Assembly (NCBI RefSeq): GCF_000519005.1
Contig: NZ_JAER01000002.1
Coordinates: forward strand, 62,640-126,639
DNA: 64,000 nt
Source: Nocardioides sp. J54
Lineage (GTDB): Bacteria; Actinomycetota; Actinomycetes; Propionibacteriales; Nocardioidaceae
Direction: 5' to 3'
Translations under genes and position numbers: made by a program
Notes under the pieces: model-generated
Database searches by the model: none
What the model was told of the DNA's origin: nothing
The model's input: the letters and a program-made list of their open reading frames with translations, nothing else
In this document: piece after piece, positions 26,736-35,539 of the stretch
Layout: each line of letters begins with the position of its first letter
Position numbering within the stretch: position 1 is the stretch's first letter

Positions 26736-27235
26736 ACCCCGGCGACGAGCTCGTCCCGCTGTACGGCGAGGACGGCCGCCCCACCGGCGAGGTCGTCCCC
26801 CGCCGGGAGGTGCGCGCCCGCAACCTCCGCCACGCGGCGACCGCGGTCGTCGTCCGCAACCGGGCCGGTGAGGTCTACGTCCACCGTCGTACCGACACCA
26901 AGGACGTGTTCCCCGGCCACTACGACTTCGCCGCCGGCGGCGTCCTCCAGGTCGGCGAGGAGCCGTACGACGCCGCCGTCCGCGAGGCCGCAGAGGAGCT
27001 CGGCGTCACCGGCGTCCCGCTCCGGCCCCTCGACGAGGCCGACTACGCCGACGAGCACACCCGCTACCACGCCTACTGCTTCACCTGCGTCTACGACGGC
27101 CCGATCACCTGGCAGCCGGAGGAAGTCGTCTGGGGTGCGTGGGTGAGCGTCGACGACCTGCGGGAGATGGTGCGGACGTTGCCCTTCGTCCCCGACACCG
27201 TGGGGTTGCTGTGGAAGGTGGTCGGGGACGTCTGA
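26732..27235 (+). CDS. NUDIX hydrolase
   Basis: A 167-residue NUDIX protein. The box is complete: GGVLQVGEEPYDAAVREAAE, then ELGV (residues about 70-93). The N-terminal region DELVPLYGEDGRPTGEVVPR and the position of the box resemble the YfcD/IPP-isomerase-like subgroup. GTG 26732 overlaps the upstream stop (GTGA); GTG 26714 in the same frame is an alternative. The substrate is unknown. Confidence 0.88.
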   Translation: MNPGDELVPLYGEDGRPTGEVVPRREVRARNLRHAATAVVVRNRAGEVYVHRRTDTKDVFPGHYDFAAGGVLQVGEEPYDAAVREAAEELGVTGVPLRPLDEADYADEHTRYHAYCFTCVYDGPITWQPEEVVWGAWVSVDDLREMVRTLPFVPDTVGLLWKVVGDV

Positions 27236-27636
27236 CGGGCTGGGCTGGCTGCGGTTGCGTAGCCGGCACAGGACCGAGGAGGCAGCGACGAGGGGCTTGA
27301 GCAGATGGTCGGGTCCGGCGGTCGGCTTGCGGTTGCGTCGGTGCCTGATCTGCGCGGGTTGCGGTTCCGTAGCCGGCACAGTCCCGAAAGGCAGCGACGA
27401 GGAGTCTGCGCAGGTGGTCGGGTCCGCCTGTCGGTTTGCGGTTCCGTAGACGGCCCCTTGGCTGGTCACGCCGGGCACCCGACTCCCGGTGGTTGAGGTG
27501 CGACGAGCGCTAGCGAGGAGCCTCGAAACCACCGGGCCTCGAAGGCGGGCTGTGGATGGAGACTTGGGAGAATCGCCAGTCCACAGGCGGGTTTCCGGCC
27601 AATCAAAGTGTCGGTGGTCTCTGGAAGAATCCAGTC
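27236..27636. repeat. gene-free interval: 110-base tandem repeat and palindrome copy
   Basis: Two copies of a repeat of about 80 bases begin GCGGTTGCGTAGCCGGCACA (27251) and GCGGTTCCGTAGCCGGCACA (27361), period 110, with the start of a third at about 27438. All share GGCAGCGACGAGG and GGTCGGGTCCG. A full copy of the dispersed palindrome (GGTGGTTGAGG / CCTCGAAACCACC) lies at 27485-27536. The remaining bases to 27636 precede the DUF222 gene and probably hold its promoter. Confidence 0.75.
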
Positions 27637-28962
27637 ATGGATCTCGGAACCAACACATCGATCGGCCAGTATGACGGCCGTTCCGTCCCCGAGCTCCTCG
27701 GCGAGATCCGCTCACGAGTCGACGCCCGCAAGAACCTCTGGATCGACGAGTGGATCGCGATCGTCGCCTGGGCCGACCAGAACGTCATCGACTCCCCTGA
27801 AGGTGCGGCCACGTTGCTGGACGGGGTCGTCGACACCGGTGTCCCGATCGCTGGCCCTGGCGCACCCCTCGTCTCTGAGTTCGCGTTGATGGAACTGATT
27901 GCTGTCCTCGGCCGCTCCCCCATCGGTGGTCATGCCTACGTCGGGCAGGTGATCGAGTGCGCCTGGCGCCTTCCGCGCCTCTACCGGGCCGTGGTCGCCG
28001 GGCGGGTGCACACGTGGAAGGCCCAGCGCATCGCCGACCTCACCCACCCGCTCAGCCCTGAGGCAGCAGAGTTCGTGGACCGCCAGCTCGACGCCGCGAT
28101 TGAGGACGTCGGCTGGAAGCAGCTCGAACGACTGGTCACCGAGGCAGTGCTGCGCTTCGACCCGGAGCGAGCGGCGGCCGAGCGCGAACGGATCAGCGAC
28201 CACCGGCACTTCGACATCGACGAGCCCAGCGACACCGGGCACGTGATCGTGCACGGCCTCATGGATGCCGCCGACGGCCACGACCTCGACGAAGCGATCA
28301 GCCGTCGAGCGATCCTCCTCGGCAAGTGCGGTGACGACTCGTCGATGGACGTGCGCCGGTCGAAGGCTGCGGCTGAGCTGGCCCGGCAGGACCTGTCGCT
28401 GGACCTGTTGTTCGCCGACCCCGACACCGGCGAGGTCCTCGCCACCGCACCCGGCCGCCGCGTCACGTTGAACGTCCACGTCACCGACACCACCCTCACC
28501 GGCGACAACCTCGTCGCCCGCTGCGAGGAAACCGGCACGCCGGTCCTCGCCACCCAAGTCAAGGAGTGGCTGCAAGCACCGAGGACGACCGTCATCGTCC
28601 GCCCGGTCATCGACCTGGCCGACTGCGTTCCGGTGGACTCCTACGAGATCCCCGACCGCCACCGGCAACGGGTCCAGCTGCGCGACCACGCCTGTCGCTT
28701 CCCCGGCTGCACCGTCAAGGCGACCCGCTGCGACCTCGACCACACGATCGAGCACAACCGCGGCGGCCCGACGTGTCCGTGCAATCTCGTCCCGCTCTGC
28801 CGGCGGCACCACCGGGCCAAGACCTTCAGCCTGTGGCGCTACGTGACGGTGCAGCCCGGCCACTACCTGTGGATGTCACCGAACGGCCGGCACTTCCTGG
28901 TCAGTCTGAAGGGAACGCGGGTCCTCGACACCCCGCGCCGCCTCCACCCCGACGACTACTAG
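27637..28962 (+). CDS. DUF222 / HNH endonuclease domain protein (13E12 repeat family)
   Basis: A 441-residue protein of the actinobacterial DUF222-HNH family, often present in many copies per genome and often next to repeats. The DUF222 region spans roughly residues 20-330; the C-terminal HNH nuclease domain begins near 351 with CRFPGC and includes CDLDHTIEHNRGGPTCPCN and PLCRRHHRAKTF. ATG 27637 is preferred; ATG 27556 would add 27 residues not typical of the family. GC content at third positions is a little lower than in flanking genes. The biological role is unknown. Confidence 0.88.
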   Translation: MDLGTNTSIGQYDGRSVPELLGEIRSRVDARKNLWIDEWIAIVAWADQNVIDSPEGAATLLDGVVDTGVPIAGPGAPLVSEFALMELIAVLGRSPIGGHAYVGQVIECAWRLPRLYRAVVAGRVHTWKAQRIADLTHPLSPEAAEFVDRQLDAAIEDVGWKQLERLVTEAVLRFDPERAAAERERISDHRHFDIDEPSDTGHVIVHGLMDAADGHDLDEAISRRAILLGKCGDDSSMDVRRSKAAAELARQDLSLDLLFADPDTGEVLATAPGRRVTLNVHVTDTTLTGDNLVARCEETGTPVLATQVKEWLQAPRTTVIVRPVIDLADCVPVDSYEIPDRHRQRVQLRDHACRFPGCTVKATRCDLDHTIEHNRGGPTCPCNLVPLCRRHHRAKTFSLWRYVTVQPGHYLWMSPNGRHFLVSLKGTRVLDTPRRLHPDDY

Positions 28963-29269
28963 CTCCCAAGCCCCACACCCCGCCCACCGGCGGGGTCACA
29001 GGCATGTTCACTGCCCCTTGCGCCGGTCAGTGCCAACCCCACCCCCCTGACAGGCCCGGAGGTTTCGAGGCTCGGCCGCGGGCGGCCTCGCACCTCAACC
29101 ACCGGGAGAGGGCTTGCCGCCAGGCGGACTCAGCCACCCACGGGAGGCAACTGCGCGCGCGGCAGCGCGGCGCCCGCGCCGAAGGTGCGTCGAGGGCAAG
29201 TGCGGGCCGAGCGCAGCGAGTGCCTGCGCGCCGCCTTCGACAGGCGACGCGCTCGCGCCATCAACACAG

Positions 29270-29660
29270 GGCGGCGCGGACGCAGTCCGTGCCGGCAACC
29301 GCGCCGGAAAGCCGACCGGCAGGGCCCCGGGGTCAAGGATCGCGAAGCGACCGCGTAGCGGCGGAGCGCAGCGACGTCCTTGACGCCGGGGGCCGGGCGG
29401 CTACGGTGCGCGGCCGCCGACACCAACCACGAGGCAACGCTCCCGCCGCTGGTTGAGGTGCGAGGCGCCCCAGCGCCGAGCCTCGAAACCAGTGGCCCCG
29501 GTCCACCGGACCCTGCCGGGCACAGTCCGCCTCGCAGGCCCGGAGGCTTCGAGGCTCCTCGCTGGCGCTCGTCGCACCTCAACCGCCGGGAGGAAAGCTC
29601 CAAGACGTCATGCGGATCGTGGCCTGGGGCCCACGATCCGTATGACCTCCCACGAAGGCG
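29270..29660 (+). repeat. long direct repeat, copy 1
   Basis: Begins GGCGGCGCGGACGCAGTCCG and runs through GACGTCATGCGG...CCCACGAAGGCGG. It contains a stem CGGATCGTGG/CCACGATCCG around 29612-29640. It is about 90 percent identical by eye to copy 2. Confidence 0.8.
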
Positions 29661-29673
29661 GCGGCCGCGCGCC

Positions 29674-30068
29674 GGCGGCGCGGACGCAGTCCGTGCCGGC
29701 AACCGCGCCGGAAAGCCGACCGGCAGTGCCCCCGGGGTCAAGGATCGCGAAGCGACCGCGTAGCGGCGGAGCGCAGCGACGTCCTTGACGCCGGGGGCCG
29801 GTCGGCTACGGTGCGCGGCCGCCGACACCAACCACGACAGCGACCAACCGCCGCTGGTTGAGGTGCGAGGCGCCCCAGCGCCGAGCCTCGAAACCAGTGG
29901 CCACGGTCCACCGGACTCTGCCGGGCACAGTCCGCCTCGCAGGCCCGGAGGTTTCGACGCTCCTCTCTGGCGCTTGTCGCACCTCAACCACCGGGAGACA
30001 GAGCACGGGGACGTCATGCGTTCCGCGGCCTGGAGCCCACTATCCGCGTGACCTCCCACGAAGCGGCG
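29674..30068 (+). repeat. long direct repeat, copy 2
   Basis: Same order of sub-elements as copy 1, offset 404 bases at the start and 406 at the end, so there are small indels. The 3' part (30004-30050) is more diverged and its 10-base stem is no longer perfect. Confidence 0.8.
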
Positions 30069-30201
30069 GTACGGTGCGCGGCCGCCGACACCAACCACGA
30101 CAGCGCCCAACCACCGGGAGGCAATGCTCCACGACGGGAGTCGCGCACCCGCGGTGCGCGGCGGCCAACACCAGCGACACGACAGGTGCCACGATGGTCC
30201 G

Positions 30202-31263
30202 GTGCGCACTCGGGGCCTCCTGCTGATCCTGTCCACCTCTCTCGCCCTTGCGGGGTGCGGCGAGTCGAGCTCCTCGGAGCCGACAGGAGCGCCGTGGGCG
30301 TTGCCGGTCGGGGCGACGGAGTGGGACGTGACGGCGCCGGCGTGGTTCCACGCGGGGACGTTGCACGTCGGGGACGAGAGCGTCGAGCTCGGCGAGCGGG
30401 TGGACACCTTCGTGCTCGGCCGCACCGGTGCCTACTGGATGCGCGGCGACACGCTGATGTTCACCAGTGCCGAGGGAGCGACGGAGGAGGTCGCGGAGGT
30501 GGGCTGGGACAACCTCGCGGTCTCGGCGGACCGATCGGTGCTGGCGACGGTGGACCAGTCGCGGGGGCCGACGGACCGGTACGGGACGCACGTGATGCAG
30601 GTGGCGGTGTTCGACACCCGCACCGGGGAGCAGCTCTACCGGACGCCGGACGAGGAGCCTGACGACGGCGACGACCTGGCTGACCTCTACGGCGAGATCA
30701 TGCCGCTGCTCGAGGGGGTCAGCACGGAGCACGTGTTCTACGACGACGCCACGATCGACCTCGCGGTCGGATCGGTGACGCCGACGACGGAGGACGCCGA
30801 GGGGCTCCCGGTCTACGAGGACTGGGCGGAGACGCTGTTCCCCGACGGATACCGCGTCGGCCTCCGCGGGAACGGCCGCGAGCGGCAGGTGGCGGACTCG
30901 CGGATCGACCGGCTCGGCATCCTCTCCCCCGACCGGAGCACGATCTTCGACACCAGCGTCTGGCCCACCCCGGCGGTCGTGTACGACGCCGCGACGGGTC
31001 GGCAGCGCGAGATCGGGGCGCCGTGGCGGCACTTCACGCTCGTGGGGTGGACGGACGAGGACACCTTCGTCGGCGTCGCGGAGAGGATCGTCGCCGAGCA
31101 CCCGGTCAACAACCTGCGCGCGCGCCAGGTCGTCTCGTGCGAGCTGGACTCGCTGGAGTGCACCCCGGTCAGCCCGGTGGTCGAGACCGACGACAGCGAG
31201 GACGTCGAGGGCGAGAACGCCACGTTGCTCGTCGAGGGCGGTCGGCCCTACGGCGGGGTCTGA
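30202..31263 (+). CDS. putative lipoprotein of unknown function
   Basis: A 353-residue exported protein. Short signal MRTRGLLLILSTSLALAGC with lipobox LAGC (Cys 19), then a Ser-rich linker. The body is beta-rich and acidic, with repeated strand-turn units (for example SADRSVLATVDQ, VAVFDTRTGEQLY, ILSPDRSTIFDTS, VVYDAATGRQREI), suggesting a beta-propeller-like fold. GTG 30202 gives a clean lipoprotein signal. No family was recognised. It is flanked by the repeat cluster on the left. Confidence 0.7.
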   Translation: MRTRGLLLILSTSLALAGCGESSSSEPTGAPWALPVGATEWDVTAPAWFHAGTLHVGDESVELGERVDTFVLGRTGAYWMRGDTLMFTSAEGATEEVAEVGWDNLAVSADRSVLATVDQSRGPTDRYGTHVMQVAVFDTRTGEQLYRTPDEEPDDGDDLADLYGEIMPLLEGVSTEHVFYDDATIDLAVGSVTPTTEDAEGLPVYEDWAETLFPDGYRVGLRGNGRERQVADSRIDRLGILSPDRSTIFDTSVWPTPAVVYDAATGRQREIGAPWRHFTLVGWTDEDTFVGVAERIVAEHPVNNLRARQVVSCELDSLECTPVSPVVETDDSEDVEGENATLLVEGGRPYGGV

Positions 31264-31350
31264 CCGGCCCCGGTCCAGCGTCGGCGGCCCAGACCGGAGT
31301 CGAACCGGTCGCCGCGGCAAGCGGCTTCTTCATCGGCAAATCCCTGCGGG
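31264..31350 (-). pseudogene. possible tRNA-like remnant (T-arm)
   Basis: On the minus strand, 31309-31293 reads ACCGGTTCGACTCCGGT, a canonical T-arm (5-bp stem, TTCGACT loop). It is followed by CTGGGCC, which pairs with GGCCCGC about 41 bases upstream (near 31351) with five good pairs and one G-T pair. The space is too short for both D-arm and anticodon arm, and no clear anticodon stem was found. It may be a decayed tRNA or an old attachment site; chance is not excluded. Confidence 0.3.
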
Positions 31351-31522
31351 CCAGGTTGCCGGCGACGTCGTTGGCGCCAGCAAGGACGCGGTACCCGCCC
31401 CGCGCCTGCGCAACCGTCTGAGGGACAACCCTCGACAGGTTCGGGGGCCAGCACCGATGCGGCCGAGGCCGACGCGGCGGACAGTGGCAGGGACCGTGAC
31501 CACCCGACACAGGAGCGCACCG

Positions 31523-31975
31523 ATGGACGCCACCCACCTCCGGCCCGGAGAGGGCACTCACCACCGCATGACCGACGGCGACCACGTCGCCAAGGTCGCG
31601 GTCCGCGACGAGCAGGGCGCCTTCGAGGTGTTCGAGATCGTCGCGCACGCCGCACCGCCCTCGCCGCCGCACATCTCGCCGTGGTCCGCGGTCCTCTACC
31701 TCGTCGAGGGACGCGTCCGGGCGTCGGTCGACGGCCAGGAGCACGACGTCGAGCCGGGCGGGGTGGTCGTCTTCCCTGCCGGCACGCCGAGCACCTTCGA
31801 GGTCGTCGGGGAGAGCGCCCGCTTCGTCGGCATCACCTCCGGGGACGGCGCCGGCCGGTTCTTCGCGGACTTCGCCGCGTCCGTGCCGGCCGACCGGCCT
31901 GTCGAGGAGTCGATCGGCACGATCCTCGAGGTCACCGCGCGGCACGGGGTCAGGATGGCTGCGCCGGCGGTGTGA
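31523..31975 (+). CDS. cupin-domain protein
   Basis: A 150-residue single-domain cupin. The beta-barrel motifs can be seen in HAAPPSPPHISPWSAVLYLVEG (residues about 45-66, with PPH) and DVEPGGVVVFPAGTPSTFEV (about 75-94). ATG 31523 has AGGAG nine bases upstream. The second cupin motif histidine appears to be replaced, so metal binding is uncertain. The function is unknown. The 3' end overlaps the convergent tag gene by 26 bases. Confidence 0.8.
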   Translation: MDATHLRPGEGTHHRMTDGDHVAKVAVRDEQGAFEVFEIVAHAAPPSPPHISPWSAVLYLVEGRVRASVDGQEHDVEPGGVVVFPAGTPSTFEVVGESARFVGITSGDGAGRFFADFAASVPADRPVEESIGTILEVTARHGVRMAAPAV

Positions 31976-32567
31976 ACCGCGCCCGCGCCCGGGCCACCTC
32001 GGCGCGGGTCACGCAGCCCTGGACGTGGTCGTTGACCAGGCCCATCGCCTGCATGAAGGCGAAGGCGGTGGTCGGGCCGACGAAGCGCCAGCCGCGCTTC
32101 TTGAGGTCCTTCGACATCGCGACCGCCGACGGCGACGTGGTCAGCGACTGCGGCTCGCCGAGCTCGTCGAGCGGTGGCTCGAACGACCAGAAGTACGCCG
32201 CCAGCGAGCCCCGCTCCTCGACGAGGTCGAGGGCACGGGCGGCGTTGTTGACGACCGCCTCGATCTTGCCGCGGTGGCGGACGATGCCGGCGTCACCGAG
32301 CAGCCGGGCGACGTCCTGCTCGTCGTACCCCGCGACCACGTGGAAGTCGAAGTCGGCGAAGGCGGCGCGGAAGGCCGGGCGCTTCACCAGGATGGTGCGC
32401 CAGCTCAGGCCGGACTGGAAGCCCTCGAGGCTGACCTTCTCGAAGAGGCGGCGGTCCTCGACGACCGGGAAGCCCCACTCGGTGTCGTGGTAGGCCGGGA
32501 ACTCAGGGGCCGAGACGGCCCATGCACAGCGCAAATGCCCGTCGGGGCCGGGCAGCACGTTCGTCAT
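31950..32567 (-). CDS. tag: DNA-3-methyladenine glycosylase I
   Basis: Excises 3-methyladenine from alkylated DNA. The 205-residue length is normal. The zinc site is kept: Cys in RCAWA (near residue 14), His in YHDTEWG (near 27), and the C-terminal NDHVQGC (near 180-186). The core SLEGFQSGLSWRTILVKR and GIVRHRGKIEAVVNNA are family motifs. The start is ATG 32567. Confidence 0.95.
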   Translation of the reverse strand: MTNVLPGPDGHLRCAWAVSAPEFPAYHDTEWGFPVVEDRRLFEKVSLEGFQSGLSWRTILVKRPAFRAAFADFDFHVVAGYDEQDVARLLGDAGIVRHRGKIEAVVNNAARALDLVEERGSLAAYFWSFEPPLDELGEPQSLTTSPSAVAMSKDLKKRGWRFVGPTTAFAFMQAMGLVNDHVQGCVTRAEVARARARFTPPAQPS

Positions 32568-32663
32568 GCGACGAACTGTGCCACCCGACCCCGACAGGAT
32601 GGTCTGCGACCGCTGCCGATCGTCAGGTCAGCGTGTGACCTGGGACCAGCGGGTGATCTGGGA

Positions 32664-32867
32664 TCAGATCGCGCGGACGTTCTCCGCCTGCAGGCCCTTC
32701 TGGCCCTGGGTGACGTCGAACTCGACGCGCTGCTCCTCGGCGAGCGACTTGAAGCCGGTGCCGGCGATGCCGGTGTGGTGCACGAACACGTCGGCGCCGC
32801 CGCCGTCCTGCGCGATGAAGCCGAAGCCCTTGGTGTCGTTGAACCACTTCACGGTGCCAACTGCCAT
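32664..32867 (-). CDS. cspA: CspA-family cold-shock protein
   Basis: A 67-residue single-stranded nucleic-acid binding protein (OB fold). RNP1 KGFGFI (residues about 13-18) and RNP2 VFVHH (about 27-31) are present. ATG 32867 has an AAGGAG site eight to nine bases upstream. The 234-base region up to the GMC gene could hold a long regulated 5' leader, as in many csp genes; no specific element was identified. Confidence 0.95.
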   Translation of the reverse strand: MAVGTVKWFNDTKGFGFIAQDGGGADVFVHHTGIAGTGFKSLAEEQRVEFDVTQGQKGLQAENVRAI

Positions 32868-33101
32868 TTTCCTACTCCTTGTGTGTCATCCCGGAAGCCG
32901 CGCGGGCCTGATGGACGCGCGGGCTGAAGCCAACTGAAAACGCGCCTCGTGGAATGACCAGGTGGAGCTACAACAGTGATTCCGATTGCCAGCAGGATGG
33001 CCTGGCAACGGGACAGGGCCGACGAGTCGGTCCCCTTCAACACCCATGACGCTACCAGTGATGTGCTCGCGTGGCACCATCCCCGGCCCTAGTGTCTGTC
33101 C

Positions 33102-35042
33102 ATGGCGTTCACCCCGCGACAGGTACGGGCGATGGGCCTCATCGCCGACACGTTCGCGACCGGCGGGGGCGGCGTGCCGTCACCTACCCAGGTCGGCTCC
33201 CACGAGCTCGCGCTCCGGATCGCGGAGGCGAACCCGCGAGCCGGCGAGGTGCGCCAGCTCAAGGCGCTCCTCGACGTGTGGGACACCCGCGCCTTCGGCG
33301 TCGCGCTGACCGGCCGCCCCCGGCGCTTCTCGGAGCTCAGCCAGGCCGAGCGGGAGGCGGCGCTGCTGTCGCTGTCCGACTCGCGGGTCGGCGCCAAGCG
33401 GGCGCTGTTCCAGGGGCTCAAGAGCGCCTCCCTGCTCCCCTACTACATGACCGGCGGGGCGGCCGTGTGGGACGAGATCGGCTACCCCGGCCCCCTCGGG
33501 AAGCGCCCGGACCCGCCGGCGGCGACGATCGCCCCGGTCCCGGTCACCCGCGACACCGACCTCGCCTGCGACGTCGTGGTCGTCGGCTCCGGCGCAGGTG
33601 GCGGTACGGCGGCCGGCGTGCTCGCGGCCGCCGGGCTCGACGTCGTGGTCCTCGAGGCCGGCGGCTTCCACGACGAGCGGCACTTCGACGGCGGCGAGGA
33701 GACCGGCTTCCTCGGGCTCTACGCCCTCGCCCCGCAGTCCACGGCCGAGGGACAGGTGCAGCTCGTCGCCGGCCGCGGCCTCGGTGGCGGCACGGTCGTG
33801 AACTACACGACCTCCTTCCGGACCCCCGACCACGTGCGCGCGGAGTGGGCGGGGCTCGGCGCGACGCAGTTCTCCGGCCCGGAGTACACCGCGTCGATGG
33901 ATGCGGTGTGCGCGCGGCTCGGCGTCAACACCGAGCACGACAAGGCCGCCCCGCGTGACGCGATCCTCGAGCGCGGCGCGCGGGCGCTCGGGTGGGACGT
34001 CGCCGCGATGCCGCGCAACGTCCGGGGCTGCGACCAGGACGTCGAGTGCGGGCGTTGCGGGATGGGCTGCCGGCTCGGTGCGAAGCAGTCCACCGCGAAG
34101 ACGTGGCTGGCCGACGCCGCCGACGCCGGGGCTCGGATCCTCACCGGAGTCAGGGTGCGGACGGTGAGCACCAGCTTCGGCCGGGCGACCGGCGTGGTCG
34201 GCGAGACCGCCGAGGGGCACCGGGTCCGGGTGCGGGCCAGGGCCGTGGTGGTCGGTGCCGGGGCGATCCAGACGCCCGCGCTGCTCCAGCGCAGCGGGCT
34301 GACCAACGCCAACATCGGCCGCTACCTGCGCCTGCACCCCGCGACAGCAGTGTGGGGCCGGATGGCCGAGCCGGTCGACGGCTGGGTCGGCGCGATGCAG
34401 AGCAGGTACGTCGACGCGCTCACCGACCTCGACGGCAGCGGGTACGGCGTCCTCTACGAGACCGCACCGCTCACGCCGGCGTTCGGCACCGGCTTCGTCA
34501 ACTGGCGCGGCGCCGACGACTTCCGGCGCCGCATGGTCGAGCTCCAGCACACCCTGGGCGTCGCCGTCATCGTCCGCGACCGCGACCCCGGTGGCACGGT
34601 GCGCATCGGGCGTGACGGCGAGCCGGTCGTGCGCTACCAGCTCTCGCCGCGCGACACCGACCACCTCGTGCAGGGCCTCGTCGGCGGCGCGCGGATCGCC
34701 GAGGCGGCCGGCGCCGACTGGATCGCCTCGACCCACCACCGGACCGTCAGCTACGAGCCGGGCAGGCGTGGCTCGATCTCCACCTTCGAGGCCGACCTGC
34801 GCGCTGCCGGCGCCGCGCCGGCGACGATGGCGCTCGCCGCGCTGCACATCATGGGCACCGCCCGGATGGGCGGCTCGGCGGCCGACTCGGCCGTGGACCC
34901 CGACGGGCAGACGTGGGACGTGCAGAACCTGTACGTCGCCGACGCCTCCTGCTTCCCGACCGCGTCCGGCGTGAACCCGATGATCTCCATCGAGTCCATC
35001 GCGCACATGAACGCCACCCGCCTGGCGGCACGGCTGACCTGA
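33102..35042 (+). CDS. GMC-family FAD-dependent oxidoreductase (long-chain alcohol oxidase-like)
   Basis: A 646-residue flavoprotein. An N-terminal helical extension of about 145 residues precedes the FAD-binding CDVVVVGSGAGGGTAAGVLA (near residue 150-169). A four-cysteine cluster C-x5-C-x2-C-x3-C lies near 309-322 and the substrate-domain end MGTARMGGSAADSAVDPDGQ near 585; the C-terminal NPMISIESIAHMNATRLA matches GMC enzymes. The cysteine cluster and extension resemble fatty-alcohol oxidase-type members. It is next to the ksh operon but convergent with it, and no KstR box precedes it, so a sterol role is only possible. Confidence 0.83.
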   Translation: MAFTPRQVRAMGLIADTFATGGGGVPSPTQVGSHELALRIAEANPRAGEVRQLKALLDVWDTRAFGVALTGRPRRFSELSQAEREAALLSLSDSRVGAKRALFQGLKSASLLPYYMTGGAAVWDEIGYPGPLGKRPDPPAATIAPVPVTRDTDLACDVVVVGSGAGGGTAAGVLAAAGLDVVVLEAGGFHDERHFDGGEETGFLGLYALAPQSTAEGQVQLVAGRGLGGGTVVNYTTSFRTPDHVRAEWAGLGATQFSGPEYTASMDAVCARLGVNTEHDKAAPRDAILERGARALGWDVAAMPRNVRGCDQDVECGRCGMGCRLGAKQSTAKTWLADAADAGARILTGVRVRTVSTSFGRATGVVGETAEGHRVRVRARAVVVGAGAIQTPALLQRSGLTNANIGRYLRLHPATAVWGRMAEPVDGWVGAMQSRYVDALTDLDGSGYGVLYETAPLTPAFGTGFVNWRGADDFRRRMVELQHTLGVAVIVRDRDPGGTVRIGRDGEPVVRYQLSPRDTDHLVQGLVGGARIAEAAGADWIASTHHRTVSYEPGRRGSISTFEADLRAAGAAPATMALAALHIMGTARMGGSAADSAVDPDGQTWDVQNLYVADASCFPTASGVNPMISIESIAHMNATRLAARLT

Positions 35043-35056
35043 GCCGCAGAAGGGGC

Positions 35057-35488
35057 TCAGAGCGCGAGCAGGCGCTCCTCGAGGCTGGAGGAGACCCGCG
35101 AGCCGAGGACCTCGATGGCGCCGGCGATGAGCGGGTTCGCGAGCTTCGCCGCCCCGTGCGGGGCGAACTCGGAGTGGTAGGTGACCGTCGTGGTCTCCTG
35201 GCCGGACTCGAAGGTGATCGTGTCCGTCACGGTGACGCCGTTGGCCTCGCCGACGAGCTCGAAGACCTGGTGCGGCTCGAAGCGGGTGACCTCGTAGTCG
35301 ACCTCGACCTCGCGGCCGACCATCTTGCTGACGTTGTGGTAGGTCGTCCCGACGCCGCCGTCACCGGAGGTGCGGGTGGTCGAGACGGTGGGCGGGTCCC
35401 ACTCCTCGGTCCTCGTGAAGTCGGTGAGGTAGTCCCAGACCAGCTGGACGGGGCGGGCGACGGTGATCGTGCGTTCGACGGTCGGCAT
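35057..35488 (-). CDS. SRPBCC (START-like) protein of the ksh operon
   Basis: A 143-residue SRPBCC-fold protein: N-terminal VERTITVARPVQLVWDYLTD, the middle FEPHQVFELVGEANGVTV, and an amphipathic C-terminal helix. The fold has a hydrophobic ligand pocket. It lies 51 bases after kshB in the same direction, so it is probably in the KstR-controlled kshA operon. Steroid binding is a reasonable inference but is not shown. Confidence 0.82.
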   Translation of the reverse strand: MPTVERTITVARPVQLVWDYLTDFTRTEEWDPPTVSTTRTSGDGGVGTTYHNVSKMVGREVEVDYEVTRFEPHQVFELVGEANGVTVTDTITFESGQETTTVTYHSEFAPHGAAKLANPLIAGAIEVLGSRVSSSLEERLLAL

Positions 35489-35539
35489 GCGGCGGTGGTA
35501 CCCGCCCGCCCGCGGTCCAGCCGGAACCCGGCAGGCCCG

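Larger units (their letters stand above)
28963..30201. repeat. 1.2-kb gene-free repeat cluster
   Basis: No gene seen. Copies of the dispersed palindrome lie at 29055-29106, 29446-29496, 29539-29590, 29851-29900 and 29944-29995, alternating in orientation. A GCTTGCCGCCAGGCG-type element covers 29111-29263. A block of about 390 bases (29270-29660) is repeated directly at 29674-30068 (offset 404-406), with a third fragment at about 30062-30130. Each full block contains an internal dyad GTCAAGGA...TCCTTGAC followed by a palindrome pair. Confidence 0.85.

Noticed and set aside
29050..30000. CRISPR-like regular repeats
   Set aside because: The repeats are palindromes in alternating orientation with similar, not unique, sequence between them, and no cas genes are near.
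27485..30068. Insertion sequence or prophage around the DUF222/HNH gene
   Set aside because: No transposase, integrase, phage genes or target-site duplication seen; the DUF222/HNH family is a common chromosomal family in actinobacteria.
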